From contig CALGLY010000466.1 of NCBI GenBank assembly GCA_937959095.1, forward strand, positions 1 through 5,736: a DNA stretch of 5,736 bases, in the 5' to 3' direction. This document shows positions 1-5,736 of the stretch, piece by piece. Source of the DNA: an uncultured Saprospiraceae bacterium. GTDB lineage: Bacteria > Bacteroidota > Bacteroidia > Chitinophagales > Saprospiraceae. The translations under genes were made by a program, and so were the position numbers. Below the pieces are notes generated by a model. The model worked only from the letters and a program-made list of their open reading frames with translations, had not been told where the DNA came from and did not search any database. The stretch's first letter is position 1. Every line of letters begins with the position of its first letter.

Positions 1-2226
1 TCGTCCGTTAGCAATGATGCCATGATTTTTAGCTTTTATTTTCAAATAACGTGTGCTGCGTTCTATTGGCAATTGTATAGCAGCTACTTTTTGTTCTGTT
101 TCGATTTCGGCAATTGTAGTGATGGATTCAAAGGTATCACCATCTTCCGAACTTAGGATTTCAATAGACTGTGGTAAATAAATCCATTGCGCTTCGCCTT
201 TAAAAAAACGAAGGCTTACGGTTTTCAACGCCCGCTTTGTTCCAAGATCAAGGATAGCTTCCATGTCTTTACCTTCAAAACCGACCCAATTGCCATCGTT
301 GAAGCTTTCATTGCTGCCCAAGATAGCATTTATCAAAGAATTTCTACCGCCGCCTGTATATTTTGAGCTAGGCGGTGTTGCTAAGTCTAACCGTTTTGCG
401 ACCGCGTCGTGCATATGTATAGGCGTGCTATAACCTTGCCCAACTGCTTCTCCATCCTGAAATGCTTGTGCTTGTAATGTCCCGCTATTTGAGATAATTA
501 TGGATGTATCGTATCGTGGAGAGCTAGGACTTGGCTGACTTCCATCGAGGGTATAGTGAATCGCTGCATCAGGTGCTAATGCACTGATTGTTGCTTCTAA
601 ATTCCCATCATAATTAGGTTGTATACTGGCTGTTAAATCATAGAAATGCTTGGCAACATGGATTCCCATACCTTCTAAGCGTTCAATATGTGGGAGCAAT
701 CGACTAACAAAATTCTCGAAATCGCGCCCCTTTTTCGGCGACCAAACTACTTCTGCTAAGGCACTTAGGCGCGGAAAGGTCATGTACTCTAAATGTTCAG
801 GCGTGGTGATGTATTCCGTCCAAATGTTGGCTTGCGCGCCAAGGATGTATTGTGCTTCTTCTGCGGTCAGTTCTTCTGGCACAGGCTCTAGGCTATAGAC
901 TTTTTCGAGGGGCAAAAAACCGCCAATAGCGAGGGGTTTATTCGGATTTTCACTTTGGTAATAATCAAAATAGCAATGCGAAGTCGGAGTCATAATGACA
1001 TTGTGCTTGGCTTTTGCTGCTTCTATACCGCCTTTCATGCCGCGCCACGACATCACGGTAGCATTGGGCGCGAGTCCTCCTTCCAATATTTCATCCCAAC
1101 CGATGATTTGTCGTCCTTTGGAGTTCAAAAATCCTTCTATCCGACGAATGAAATAACTTTGCAATCCGTGTTCATCCTTCAAGCCTTCTTTGCGTATTAG
1201 GTTTTGGCAAAACGCGCTTTCTTCCCATGCTTTTTTAGGGCATTCATCGCCACCGATATGGATGTATTCGCTCGGAAAAAGCGCGATAACTTCACTAAGA
1301 ACATTTTCTAAAAACTCAAAAGTCGCCTCCGTTGGGCAGTACACATTTTCAGAAACGCCCCAGGTCTGCCATACTTCTAGTTGCTCGCCTGTGCAACCCA
1401 ATTCAGGATAGGCGGCTATGGCTGCTTGTGCATGACCAGGCAATTCTATTTCTGGAATGACCGTAATAAATCGCTCCGCAGCATAAGCGACCACTTCTTT
1501 TATTTCTTCTTGGGTATAAAAACCGCCATAGCGTTTGCCGTCATATTTGGCTTCGCCCTCTCCTTTTTTGCCAATAAGGGTTTGCTTTCTAAAGGCGGCA
1601 ATCTCTGCAAGTTTCGGATATTGTTTAATCTCGATGCGCCAGCCCTGATCTTCAGTTAAATGCCAATGAAAGCGATTCAATTTATGATAGGCGAGTTGGT
1701 CAATAAATCGCTTCACGGTTGCTACATCGAAGAAATGTCGTGCTACATCCAAGTGCATTCCGCGATACGCAAAACGGGGTGCATCCTCAATTGCCACCGC
1801 AGGAATCCTAGCATCCTCCTGAAGCAATTGCCGAAGCGTTTGTACGCCATAAAATAAGCCGACAGGCTGCTTCGCAATGAGTGAAATATAATCTGGAAAA
1901 ACGGTGAGTTGATAACTTTCCTCCGCTTCAAAGTCAGGATTCAATTCTAGGATAATGGCATTGGTGCTATCGCCTGTATTTTTTATGGGAAGTGTTAGTT
2001 GTCCTTCTGGCTTTATTATTTCTGCTAAATAACTAGCGACCGCTTGACTCTCTGCTTTGGCAATAATCGTCGTATTCGCATCTATCTGAAAATGCCCTGC
2101 TCGCGCAGTCAAACTAAGCGGTTGGGGAATGATGTTGTAGGAAGTGTTTTCTGTTACTATTTGTTCATTTTGGCAGCTAGCGCAACACAGCACAAATAGC
2201 AAAATTTGGAAACATCGAGTGTACAT
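1..2226 (-). CDS. GH20 beta-N-acetylhexosaminidase, lipoprotein, with C-terminal Fn3-like and F5/8 type C domains (3' end beyond window)
   Basis: This enzyme should remove terminal beta-linked GlcNAc or GalNAc from glycans or chitin oligomers by the substrate-assisted mechanism of family GH20. The visible 742 residues stay open to the left edge. A short hydrophobic signal ends in a lipobox-like CASC, with Cys18 as the likely lipidated residue, so it is probably anchored in the outer membrane. Residues about 30-148 resemble the GH20b N-terminal domain. The catalytic barrel spans about 151-498: RGMHLDVARHFF (155-166), FHWHLTEDQGWR (186-197), PEIELPGHA (258-266), HIGGDE (323-328) with the catalytic pair Asp327-Glu328, GWDE (377-380), MSWRG (392-396) and a Trp469/Glu471 motif. 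Residues about 530-605 look like an Fn3-associated domain (YTLDGSQP), and about 615 onward like a discoidin (F5/8 type C) domain. By family comparison only some 20-40 residues are missing. The ATG at 2226 is chosen because the signal peptide starts there. No strong ribosome binding site is seen. Function is confident; substrate is not. Confidence 0.95.
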   Translation of the reverse strand, partial: MYTRCFQILLFVLCCASCQNEQIVTENTSYNIIPQPLSLTARAGHFQIDANTTIIAKAESQAVASYLAEIIKPEGQLTLPIKNTGDSTNAIILELNPDFEAEESYQLTVFPDYISLIAKQPVGLFYGVQTLRQLLQEDARIPAVAIEDAPRFAYRGMHLDVARHFFDVATVKRFIDQLAYHKLNRFHWHLTEDQGWRIEIKQYPKLAEIAAFRKQTLIGKKGEGEAKYDGKRYGGFYTQEEIKEVVAYAAERFITVIPEIELPGHAQAAIAAYPELGCTGEQLEVWQTWGVSENVYCPTEATFEFLENVLSEVIALFPSEYIHIGGDECPKKAWEESAFCQNLIRKEGLKDEHGLQSYFIRRIEGFLNSKGRQIIGWDEILEGGLAPNATVMSWRGMKGGIEAAKAKHNVIMTPTSHCYFDYYQSENPNKPLAIGGFLPLEKVYSLEPVPEELTAEEAQYILGAQANIWTEYITTPEHLEYMTFPRLSALAEVVWSPKKGRDFENFVSRLLPHIERLEGMGIHVAKHFYDLTASIQPNYDGNLEATISALAPDAAIHYTLDGSQPSPSSPRYDTSIIISNSGTLQAQAFQDGEAVGQGYSTPIHMHDAVAKRLDLATPPSSKYTGGGRNSLINAILGSNESFNDGNWVGFEGKDMEAILDLGTKRALKTVSLRFFKGEAQWIYLPQSIEILSSEDGDTFESITTIAEIETEQKVAAIQLPIERSTRYLKIKAKNHGIIANGR

Positions 2227-2255
2227 GGTAGTTCGTTTTGCGAAAAACAATAAAC

Positions 2256-2286
2256 TAAAGGTACATTTTTTGGAAGCTTTTGCAAA
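2256..2286 (-). promoter_or_regulatory. Candidate Bacteroidota-type promoter of the GH20 gene
   Basis: On the minus strand a TTTG (2283-2286) is followed after exactly 19 bases by TACCTTTA (2256-2263), which differs from the TAnnTTTG -7 consensus of Bacteroidota at one fixed base. A transcript would begin near 2249 and leave a leader of about 20-25 bases before the ATG at 2226. The spacing is what is expected for this promoter class, but the area is AT-rich, so chance matches are likely. The -33 element lies inside a 12-bp palindrome, listed separately. Confidence 0.42.
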
Positions 2287-2288
2287 AG
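2277..2288. promoter_or_regulatory. 12-bp perfect palindrome on the candidate -33 element
   Basis: CTTTTGCAAAAG is a perfect 12-bp palindrome centred about 56 bases upstream of the GH20 start. It covers the candidate TTTG -33 element, the position expected of a repressor operator. It could equally be a chance palindrome in AT-rich DNA; no regulator gene is in the window to pair with it. Confidence 0.25.
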
Positions 2289-2289
2289 G

Positions 2290-2388
2290 CTATAAAAAGG
2301 TTCTATCTGAAATTCTATACGATACTCCATTTTCTAAGAAGCGGCTCACAAATAAACGCACCGTTCCTAAGTTTTTATTACGACTCAT
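2290..2388 (-). CDS. Possible small ORF of 32 codons, function unknown
   Basis: A short open frame starts MSRNKNLGTVRLFV and ends RISDRTFL before a TAG at 2290-2292. It lies between the hairpin and the GH20 promoter candidate and happens to be in the same frame as the GH20 gene, with the TAG separating them. The product would be basic and soluble, without a signal peptide or membrane segment. No ribosome binding site stands out (ACAAAGTA precedes the ATG). I do not recognise it. It may be a small protein, a remnant of a decayed gene, or a chance frame; chance is the most likely. Confidence 0.17.
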   Translation of the reverse strand: MSRNKNLGTVRLFVSRFLENGVSYRISDRTFL

Positions 2389-2414
2389 TACTTTGTAAAT
2401 TTAATATAGTAGTG

Positions 2415-2446
2415 TTTTGAACCTGCCTTTGTCGGCAGGTTCAAAA
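2415..2446. terminator. Strong hairpin after the oxidoreductase gene (terminator-like or dispersed palindrome)
   Basis: TTTTGAACCTGCC (2415-2427) pairs perfectly with GGCAGGTTCAAAA (2434-2446), giving a 13-bp stem around a 6-base loop, starting about 18 bases after the minus-strand stop codon at 2465. The place suits a terminator of the oxidoreductase transcript. However, read on the minus strand the T-run comes before the stem and an A-run after it, and on the plus strand A residues also follow. A classical intrinsic terminator needs T residues after the stem, so this may be a 3'-end stabilising structure or a copy of a dispersed palindromic repeat. The hairpin itself is certain; its role is not. 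Confidence 0.6.
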
Positions 2447-2464
2447 AAAATTAACACAAGTTAC

Positions 2465-4975
2465 TTATAACTCCACAATCAAACCCACATTAGCAGGGAT
2501 TTTCCCATTGCAAACATCGGGATGAATGGCTGCCATGCCCGCTAAGCCATCAATAGTTTTGAATGTAAGCCATTCGCTAGTCTTCGCAGCTGTTTCCATA
2601 ATGAAGGCATTACTTTGCTGATTGAACTTGCGGAAGCCCCACTCTTTTATTCTCTTTTGGACTTGGCTCGGCGCGAAGAAAAACTCGCTTCGTTCTTTAA
2701 TAATGCCCGCTTGTGGCAGGGCATTCGTCCAGTGTGTGAGTCCTACATTTAGCGTAAATTTCATGTTGTCGCCAAGCTGCGTATGTAGCGCACCCAATAG
2801 TTTTTGATCGCCTGACATATCAATAATAAGCGTCGGTTTCTCCGTCGAAATAGCTTTTATATCATCGTAACTCCTACTCTCATCGTAGAGCTTCAAATTT
2901 TGCACCGTTTCCAAGTTGCGGCTAGAAGTCACGCCTATTACGTTGGGCGTGCTATCATCTGCTTGCATCGCGTAGCCTACGCCAATACTCGTCTTGCTAG
3001 ACGCACTTAGCACAAGGATTTGCGTCGCGCCATACCAATTTTGTTCTTTCAGGAAATCCCAAATGCAGTAGGAGGTTAAGTATAAAGGATAGAGCAAGGC
3101 GCGCATCTTATCCGTTTCAGGCGTATAATCAGCTTCTGCCTTCACTCTTCGATATAGATTGTAGCCTTTTGGCAACTTCGAACGATGTGCTGCACCATCT
3201 ACAAACTGACGGTCAGAAACATGGGTGGCTTTCATTTTCAGGTGACTAGCAGGTGGAAAATAGCCAAAGAGCCGATCCCCTACAGGAATGCCTTCTGCTT
3301 GCGAAGCAACCACATCCGCAAAGCCCCAAACGGGTATCACGCCCCAACCATCAGCATCTTCTCCCATAGGCGGAAAAAATTGCCAATAACCCAATTGATC
3401 GCCTGCTACGGCATAGGTAATATTATTCGCAGAAAAGGCAAATTTGTCTATTTTTACGAGTATTTCCCCGGCTTCTATTTCCAATGCTTGCGTAGGCATT
3501 TCTGCTAAACGTCCTTTGAAAAAAGCGTCTCTTTTTACTTGAAATTGTGGGTTTTTAAAGCTTTGCTGCTCGTTTTTTGCTGCATCTAGTTCTGTGATGA
3601 ACTGCTGAAGTTTCATCATGGCCGGCATGGCGTAGGTTTTTAGTTTTTGTAAAATTGCCTGCTTTGCTGCATCTTCTTTCGAGACTCCTCTCACCATTTT
3701 ACTAAAGCCATCCAAGCGATTATTCGTTAGCCAAGTCCGAATTTCTTTATCCTGCGACCAATTGAATTGATTCATCATCATGCCTGCCAACATTCTTATC
3801 CAATCGGTATCGTGATTGGGGAGCGGTACTACGCTACAAAGTCGGTTTTTTTCTTTTTCGTCTTCCTGTGTCGCTTCTATATGTGCAATAAATGCCGCGC
3901 TAAAAATGGGTTGATAGGAGCGCACCGTTTGTGGCGTGATGACATCTCCATTGAAGACTGGAATCATTTTTAGACTATAACTAAGAGCAGAAGCCGAGCA
4001 ATCGACATGCAGGTGTTCCGCGCTCGTCGGGATGCTTCCTTCTTTGAATACAATGCGGTCTTTTTCGATGCTTTGCACCCTACCCTTTCGCACGACATTT
4101 TTGATGCGACGTAATTGTTCCAATTCCATTTGGCTAATCGTAGCCCCATGAAACATCTTTGGTTGTACGGTCTTGTCTATTCTCAAAAGCACTCCTGCCG
4201 CTTCCAATCGTTCGAATAAATCGCTGATAGAAGTTGCTTTGGCAGTTGCTTCAAATTGAGCTGCTTGCATACCTATCGAAGACTCAAAAAATTCCTCGGT
4301 CGGTTGGGTGTTTTGCCTGTCAAGTAACCAGGCATCTCTAGAAACAATCCAAGTAATATGATCTGGATTTACTCGATTTTCGAGCAGCCACAAGCAAGCG
4401 TCAATACCTGTTTTTCCGCCACCAATCACCACAAAGCCTTTCGGAGATTTTGTAATTTTAATTAAATCATTGAGCGGTATAAACTGTGCTTCTGGCGCAA
4501 TGCTAAAATTAGGCGTATGCGTAGATGGCACGGAGGTTTTTAGGTAAGTCGCATCTATGAGTTTCTTATTGATTTTTACCTCATATTCTTCGCCCGTCAT
4601 TTTGGAGGTAAATTTGTAATTGCCCTTATATTCACACAAAGGAAAATACTGCACTCTGCCTGTTGGCAGAAATTGATGGCGCATCACATCATCAAAATAA
4701 GCACTTACTTCTGCTCCTGTTGCCAAATCGTATAGTCCTTTATTGAGTCCTGTAGCATCTTTTCGACCTTTGCTCAATTCTCTAGAACTCACACCATAAT
4801 ATTGAGACGGCTGATGCAAAGTGACAAAGGGATAAGCCACATTCCAATGTCCACCAGGCTTAGCATAACGATCCACAATAATGATGTTGGCATCTGTTTC
4901 TTCCACTAGCACATCGGCAAACGCCATGCCTACTGCGCCACTTCCAATTATCAAGTAATCCGTCTCTAATATCAT
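2465..4975 (-). CDS. Fusion of an FAD/NAD(P)-binding monooxygenase-like protein and a DUF2855 (MDR-like) protein
   Basis: This 836-residue cytosolic protein contains two apparently complete enzymes. Residues 1 to about 465 form a flavin-dependent oxidoreductase of the FMO-like type: the FAD-binding motif GSGAVG (11-16) follows a beta strand, an acidic residue ends the next strand (VDR, 34-36), then PGGHW (40-44) and HQPSQYYGVSSREL (54-67). A second dinucleotide motif, GGGKTG (185-190), should bind NAD(P)H. The canonical FMO/Baeyer-Villiger fingerprint FxGxxxHxxxW is not seen, so the reaction cannot be named. Residues about 473-836 match the DUF2855 family: FAFSANNITYAVAGDQLGYW (512-531, listed in part), PVWGFADVVAS (548-558), GDRLFGYFP (566-574), and SASSKTSIGVGYA (657-669) where medium-chain dehydrogenases/reductases carry their nucleotide-binding glycines, then IDMSGD (718-723) and GLTHW (745-749). 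Each half has its family's usual full length, so the fusion is not a truncated remnant. There is no signal peptide. The ATG at 4975 directly precedes the first beta strand. Domain calls are confident; substrate and pathway are unknown. Confidence 0.92.
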   Translation of the reverse strand: MILETDYLIIGSGAVGMAFADVLVEETDANIIIVDRYAKPGGHWNVAYPFVTLHQPSQYYGVSSRELSKGRKDATGLNKGLYDLATGAEVSAYFDDVMRHQFLPTGRVQYFPLCEYKGNYKFTSKMTGEEYEVKINKKLIDATYLKTSVPSTHTPNFSIAPEAQFIPLNDLIKITKSPKGFVVIGGGKTGIDACLWLLENRVNPDHITWIVSRDAWLLDRQNTQPTEEFFESSIGMQAAQFEATAKATSISDLFERLEAAGVLLRIDKTVQPKMFHGATISQMELEQLRRIKNVVRKGRVQSIEKDRIVFKEGSIPTSAEHLHVDCSASALSYSLKMIPVFNGDVITPQTVRSYQPIFSAAFIAHIEATQEDEKEKNRLCSVVPLPNHDTDWIRMLAGMMMNQFNWSQDKEIRTWLTNNRLDGFSKMVRGVSKEDAAKQAILQKLKTYAMPAMMKLQQFITELDAAKNEQQSFKNPQFQVKRDAFFKGRLAEMPTQALEIEAGEILVKIDKFAFSANNITYAVAGDQLGYWQFFPPMGEDADGWGVIPVWGFADVVASQAEGIPVGDRLFGYFPPASHLKMKATHVSDRQFVDGAAHRSKLPKGYNLYRRVKAEADYTPETDKMRALLYPLYLTSYCIWDFLKEQNWYGATQILVLSASSKTSIGVGYAMQADDSTPNVIGVTSSRNLETVQNLKLYDESRSYDDIKAISTEKPTLIIDMSGDQKLLGALHTQLGDNMKFTLNVGLTHWTNALPQAGIIKERSEFFFAPSQVQKRIKEWGFRKFNQQSNAFIMETAAKTSEWLTFKTIDGLAGMAAIHPDVCNGKIPANVGLIVEL

Positions 4976-4994
4976 ATCGTCTTTTTATTTTAGT

Positions 4995-5034
4995 AAAGGG
5001 TAGAAGGACTTTTGTGTCGTGTTCCTTCTCCTTT
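4995..5034 (-). promoter_or_regulatory. Hairpin in the untranslated leader of the oxidoreductase gene
   Basis: On the minus strand AAAGGAGAAGGA (5023-5034) can pair with TCCTTCT-AC-CCTTT (4995-5008), a 12-bp stem with a 2-base bulge and a 14-base loop, ending about 19 bases before the start codon. The 5' arm contains a purine-rich AAAGGAG, which looks like a Shine-Dalgarno sequence but is too far upstream to serve the ATG at 4975. It could affect mRNA stability or translation. Whether the leader is transcribed from upstream of 5034 is not shown. Confidence 0.35.
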
Positions 5035-5098
5035 CATCCTCTAAAACGCAAGTGTGTTAAAGATGAATACAAAGAAACGGAGATTAAAAATAGAAAGC

Positions 5099-5114
5099 CT
5101 TGACCTAGGTTAAG
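5099..5114. promoter_or_regulatory. 16-bp imperfect palindrome, candidate operator
   Basis: CTTGACCTAGGTTAAG is a palindrome with a single non-matching pair (G5102 against T5111) and a perfect 8-bp core ACCTAGGT. It lies about 124 bases upstream of the oxidoreductase start and 135 bases upstream of the barrel gene start, just upstream of the plus-strand promoter candidate. Such a dyad fits a dimeric regulator acting on one or both genes. No regulator is encoded in the window, so the assignment rests on symmetry and position only. Confidence 0.35.
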
Positions 5115-5124
5115 AAATGGCTTA

Positions 5125-5158
5125 CTTGATTCTTTTCTACTAGCTGTTAATATATTTT
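5125..5158 (+). promoter_or_regulatory. Candidate promoter of the outer-membrane barrel gene
   Basis: CTTG (5125-5128) is followed after 22 bases by TATATTTT (5151-5158). Each element differs from the Bacteroidota consensus (TTTG and TAnnTTTG) at one base, and the spacing is within the known range. The transcript would start near 5165, giving a leader of about 85 bases. The region is very AT-rich, so the match is weak evidence. Confidence 0.28.
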
Positions 5159-5248
5159 CCAAGCGGTGTTTATAATTTTATAGCACAACAGAAATTTATA
5201 ATCCTCGCTCAAAATTAATAACTTCACTCCTAAAATAACTTATATAAT

Positions 5249-5736
5249 ATGCTACGACTTATTTTTATTCTTGCCTTTTTGCTTTATAGTTTCAAACCGA
5301 TTGCCGCACAATTTAGCTTAGGTGCAAAAAGTGGACTTACTCTTAGTAAAATAGGAGAACAACTACCTAGTGATTATTCTGAAAGCTACTATACGGACTT
5401 TCATAATCCACAACTCACATTTGGACTTTGGGGACAATTTGAAATCGCAGCACAATGGTCAGCACAAGTGCATTTGGACTACAGTAAAAGAGGTTCGAAG
5501 GTTAATAATTCTCGTTTATTTGTTGCTGATTGGAAGTTATTGGCTATCCATCCTAATTATATTGATATAAATCCTATGCTAAATTTCAAACCAAACTCTT
5601 ACCTCTCTTTAGATATAGGAGGCTTTTATAGTTACCTCTTGCATAACAGCATAGAAGCCATAACTATAAGCGGTTATTCAGCTTGGAACGATACAGACAA
5701 TCGAGGACAAGCAGACTTTGGTTGGAATGCAGGGTT
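5249..5736 (+). CDS. PorT-like outer-membrane beta-barrel protein, N-terminal part
   Basis: The visible 162 residues run off the right edge. A signal peptide is clear: MLR, a hydrophobic core LIFILAFLLYSF, then KPIAAQ with likely cleavage after Ala20. The mature start QFSLGAKSGLTLSKIG is typical of the small barrel proteins of Bacteroidota (PorT/OMP_b-brl_2 type). Alternating, aromatic-rich segments follow that look like membrane strands: LTFGLWGQFEIAAQWSAQV (about 56-74), a strand near 88-100, YIDINPMLNFKP (104-115) and YLSLDIGGFYSYLL (118-131). Family members are usually about 200-250 residues, so roughly two thirds is visible. The family is structural or of unknown role; the name PorT does not by itself imply type IX secretion. 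The ATG at 5249 is chosen because the signal peptide begins there; the upstream sequence is AT-rich without a Shine-Dalgarno motif. Divergent from the oxidoreductase gene. Confidence 0.85.
   Translation, partial: MLRLIFILAFLLYSFKPIAAQFSLGAKSGLTLSKIGEQLPSDYSESYYTDFHNPQLTFGLWGQFEIAAQWSAQVHLDYSKRGSKVNNSRLFVADWKLLAIHPNYIDINPMLNFKPNSYLSLDIGGFYSYLLHNSIEAITISGYSAWNDTDNRGQADFGWNAG

Larger units (their letters stand above)
2227..2464. other. Intergenic region between the oxidoreductase and GH20 genes
   Basis: This AT-rich stretch of about 240 bases separates two genes read in the same direction. It contains, from right to left, the hairpin at 2415-2446, the doubtful 32-codon frame, the 12-bp palindrome and the GH20 promoter candidate. 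The gap and these elements argue that the two genes are not one tight operon. A plus-strand open frame also runs through here, but it overlaps the 5' end of the GH20 gene and has no recognisable product. Confidence 0.7.
4976..5248. other. Divergent intergenic region
   Basis: These 273 bases separate the minus-strand oxidoreductase gene from the plus-strand barrel gene and must hold both promoters. Contents: the leader hairpin, the 16-bp imperfect palindrome at 5099-5114, and the plus-strand promoter candidate at 5125-5158. On the minus strand TAATTTTG (5210-5217) matches the -7 consensus TAnnTTTG exactly but has no TTTG at the proper distance, so I do not list it separately. No RNA gene or further coding sequence is recognised. 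Confidence 0.7.

Noticed and set aside
650..1857. Several plus-strand open frames of 65-92 codons
   Set aside because: They lie antisense to the GH20 gene, whose conserved motifs fix the coding strand, and their products resemble nothing.
1743..1931. Minus-strand frame of 62 codons
   Set aside because: It is a shifted frame inside the GH20 coding sequence, overlapping conserved residues such as RGMHLDVARHFF in the true frame.
2144..2398. Plus-strand frame of 84 codons, lysine-rich
   Set aside because: It overlaps the GH20 signal-peptide region and promoter candidate on the other strand, has no recognised domain, and its composition reflects AT-rich intergenic DNA.
2622..3973. Plus-strand frames of 61-107 codons
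   Set aside because: All are antisense to the DUF2855/FMO fusion gene, which is supported by family motifs throughout.
4995..5034. AAAGGAG as the ribosome binding site of the fusion gene
   Set aside because: It lies about 50 bases upstream of the start codon, far outside the working distance, and is buried in the hairpin.
5370..5570. Plus-strand frame of 66 codons
   Set aside because: It is out of frame within the barrel protein gene, whose signal peptide and strand pattern support the other frame.
1..5736. CRISPR arrays, tRNA or rRNA genes, insertion sequences, phage genes, defence systems
   Set aside because: No regularly spaced repeats, cloverleaf-like sequences, terminal inverted repeats, transposase or defence-protein motifs were seen on either strand.

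Overview
The window looks like chromosomal DNA of a member of the Bacteroidota. Three things point there: a SusD-era style of lipoprotein glycosidase (GH20 with accessory C-terminal domains), a PorT-like outer-membrane beta-barrel protein, and AT-rich intergenic regions with weak or absent Shine-Dalgarno sequences but with matches to the TTTG / TAnnTTTG promoter type of that phylum. A closer placement (for example Saprospiria or Chitinophagia) is only a guess.

Layout. Positions 1-2226, minus strand: a GH20 beta-N-acetylhexosaminidase lipoprotein whose last residues lie beyond the left edge. Positions 2227-2464: an intergenic stretch with a good candidate promoter for the GH20 gene, a 12-bp perfect palindrome on its -33 element, a possible 32-codon small ORF, and a 13-bp hairpin with its T-run on the unexpected side. 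Positions 2465-4975, minus strand: an 836-residue protein that joins a complete FAD/NAD(P)-binding monooxygenase-like module to a complete DUF2855 (MDR-like) module. Positions 4976-5248: a divergent intergenic region with a 16-bp imperfect palindrome and a hairpin in the leader of the oxidoreductase gene. Positions 5249-5736, plus strand: the N-terminal part of an outer-membrane beta-barrel protein cut by the right edge.

How the genes fit together. The GH20 enzyme would work in the periplasm or on the cell surface, releasing terminal GlcNAc/GalNAc from chitin oligomers, peptidoglycan fragments or glycans. The oxidoreductase is cytosolic and its substrate is unknown. No shared pathway is visible: the gap between the two minus-strand genes is about 240 bases and has its own promoter candidate and hairpin, so they are probably separate transcription units. 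The barrel protein is divergently transcribed. The most notable item is the two-enzyme fusion, which suggests two consecutive redox steps on one unknown substrate. No mobile element, CRISPR array, tRNA or rRNA was recognised.
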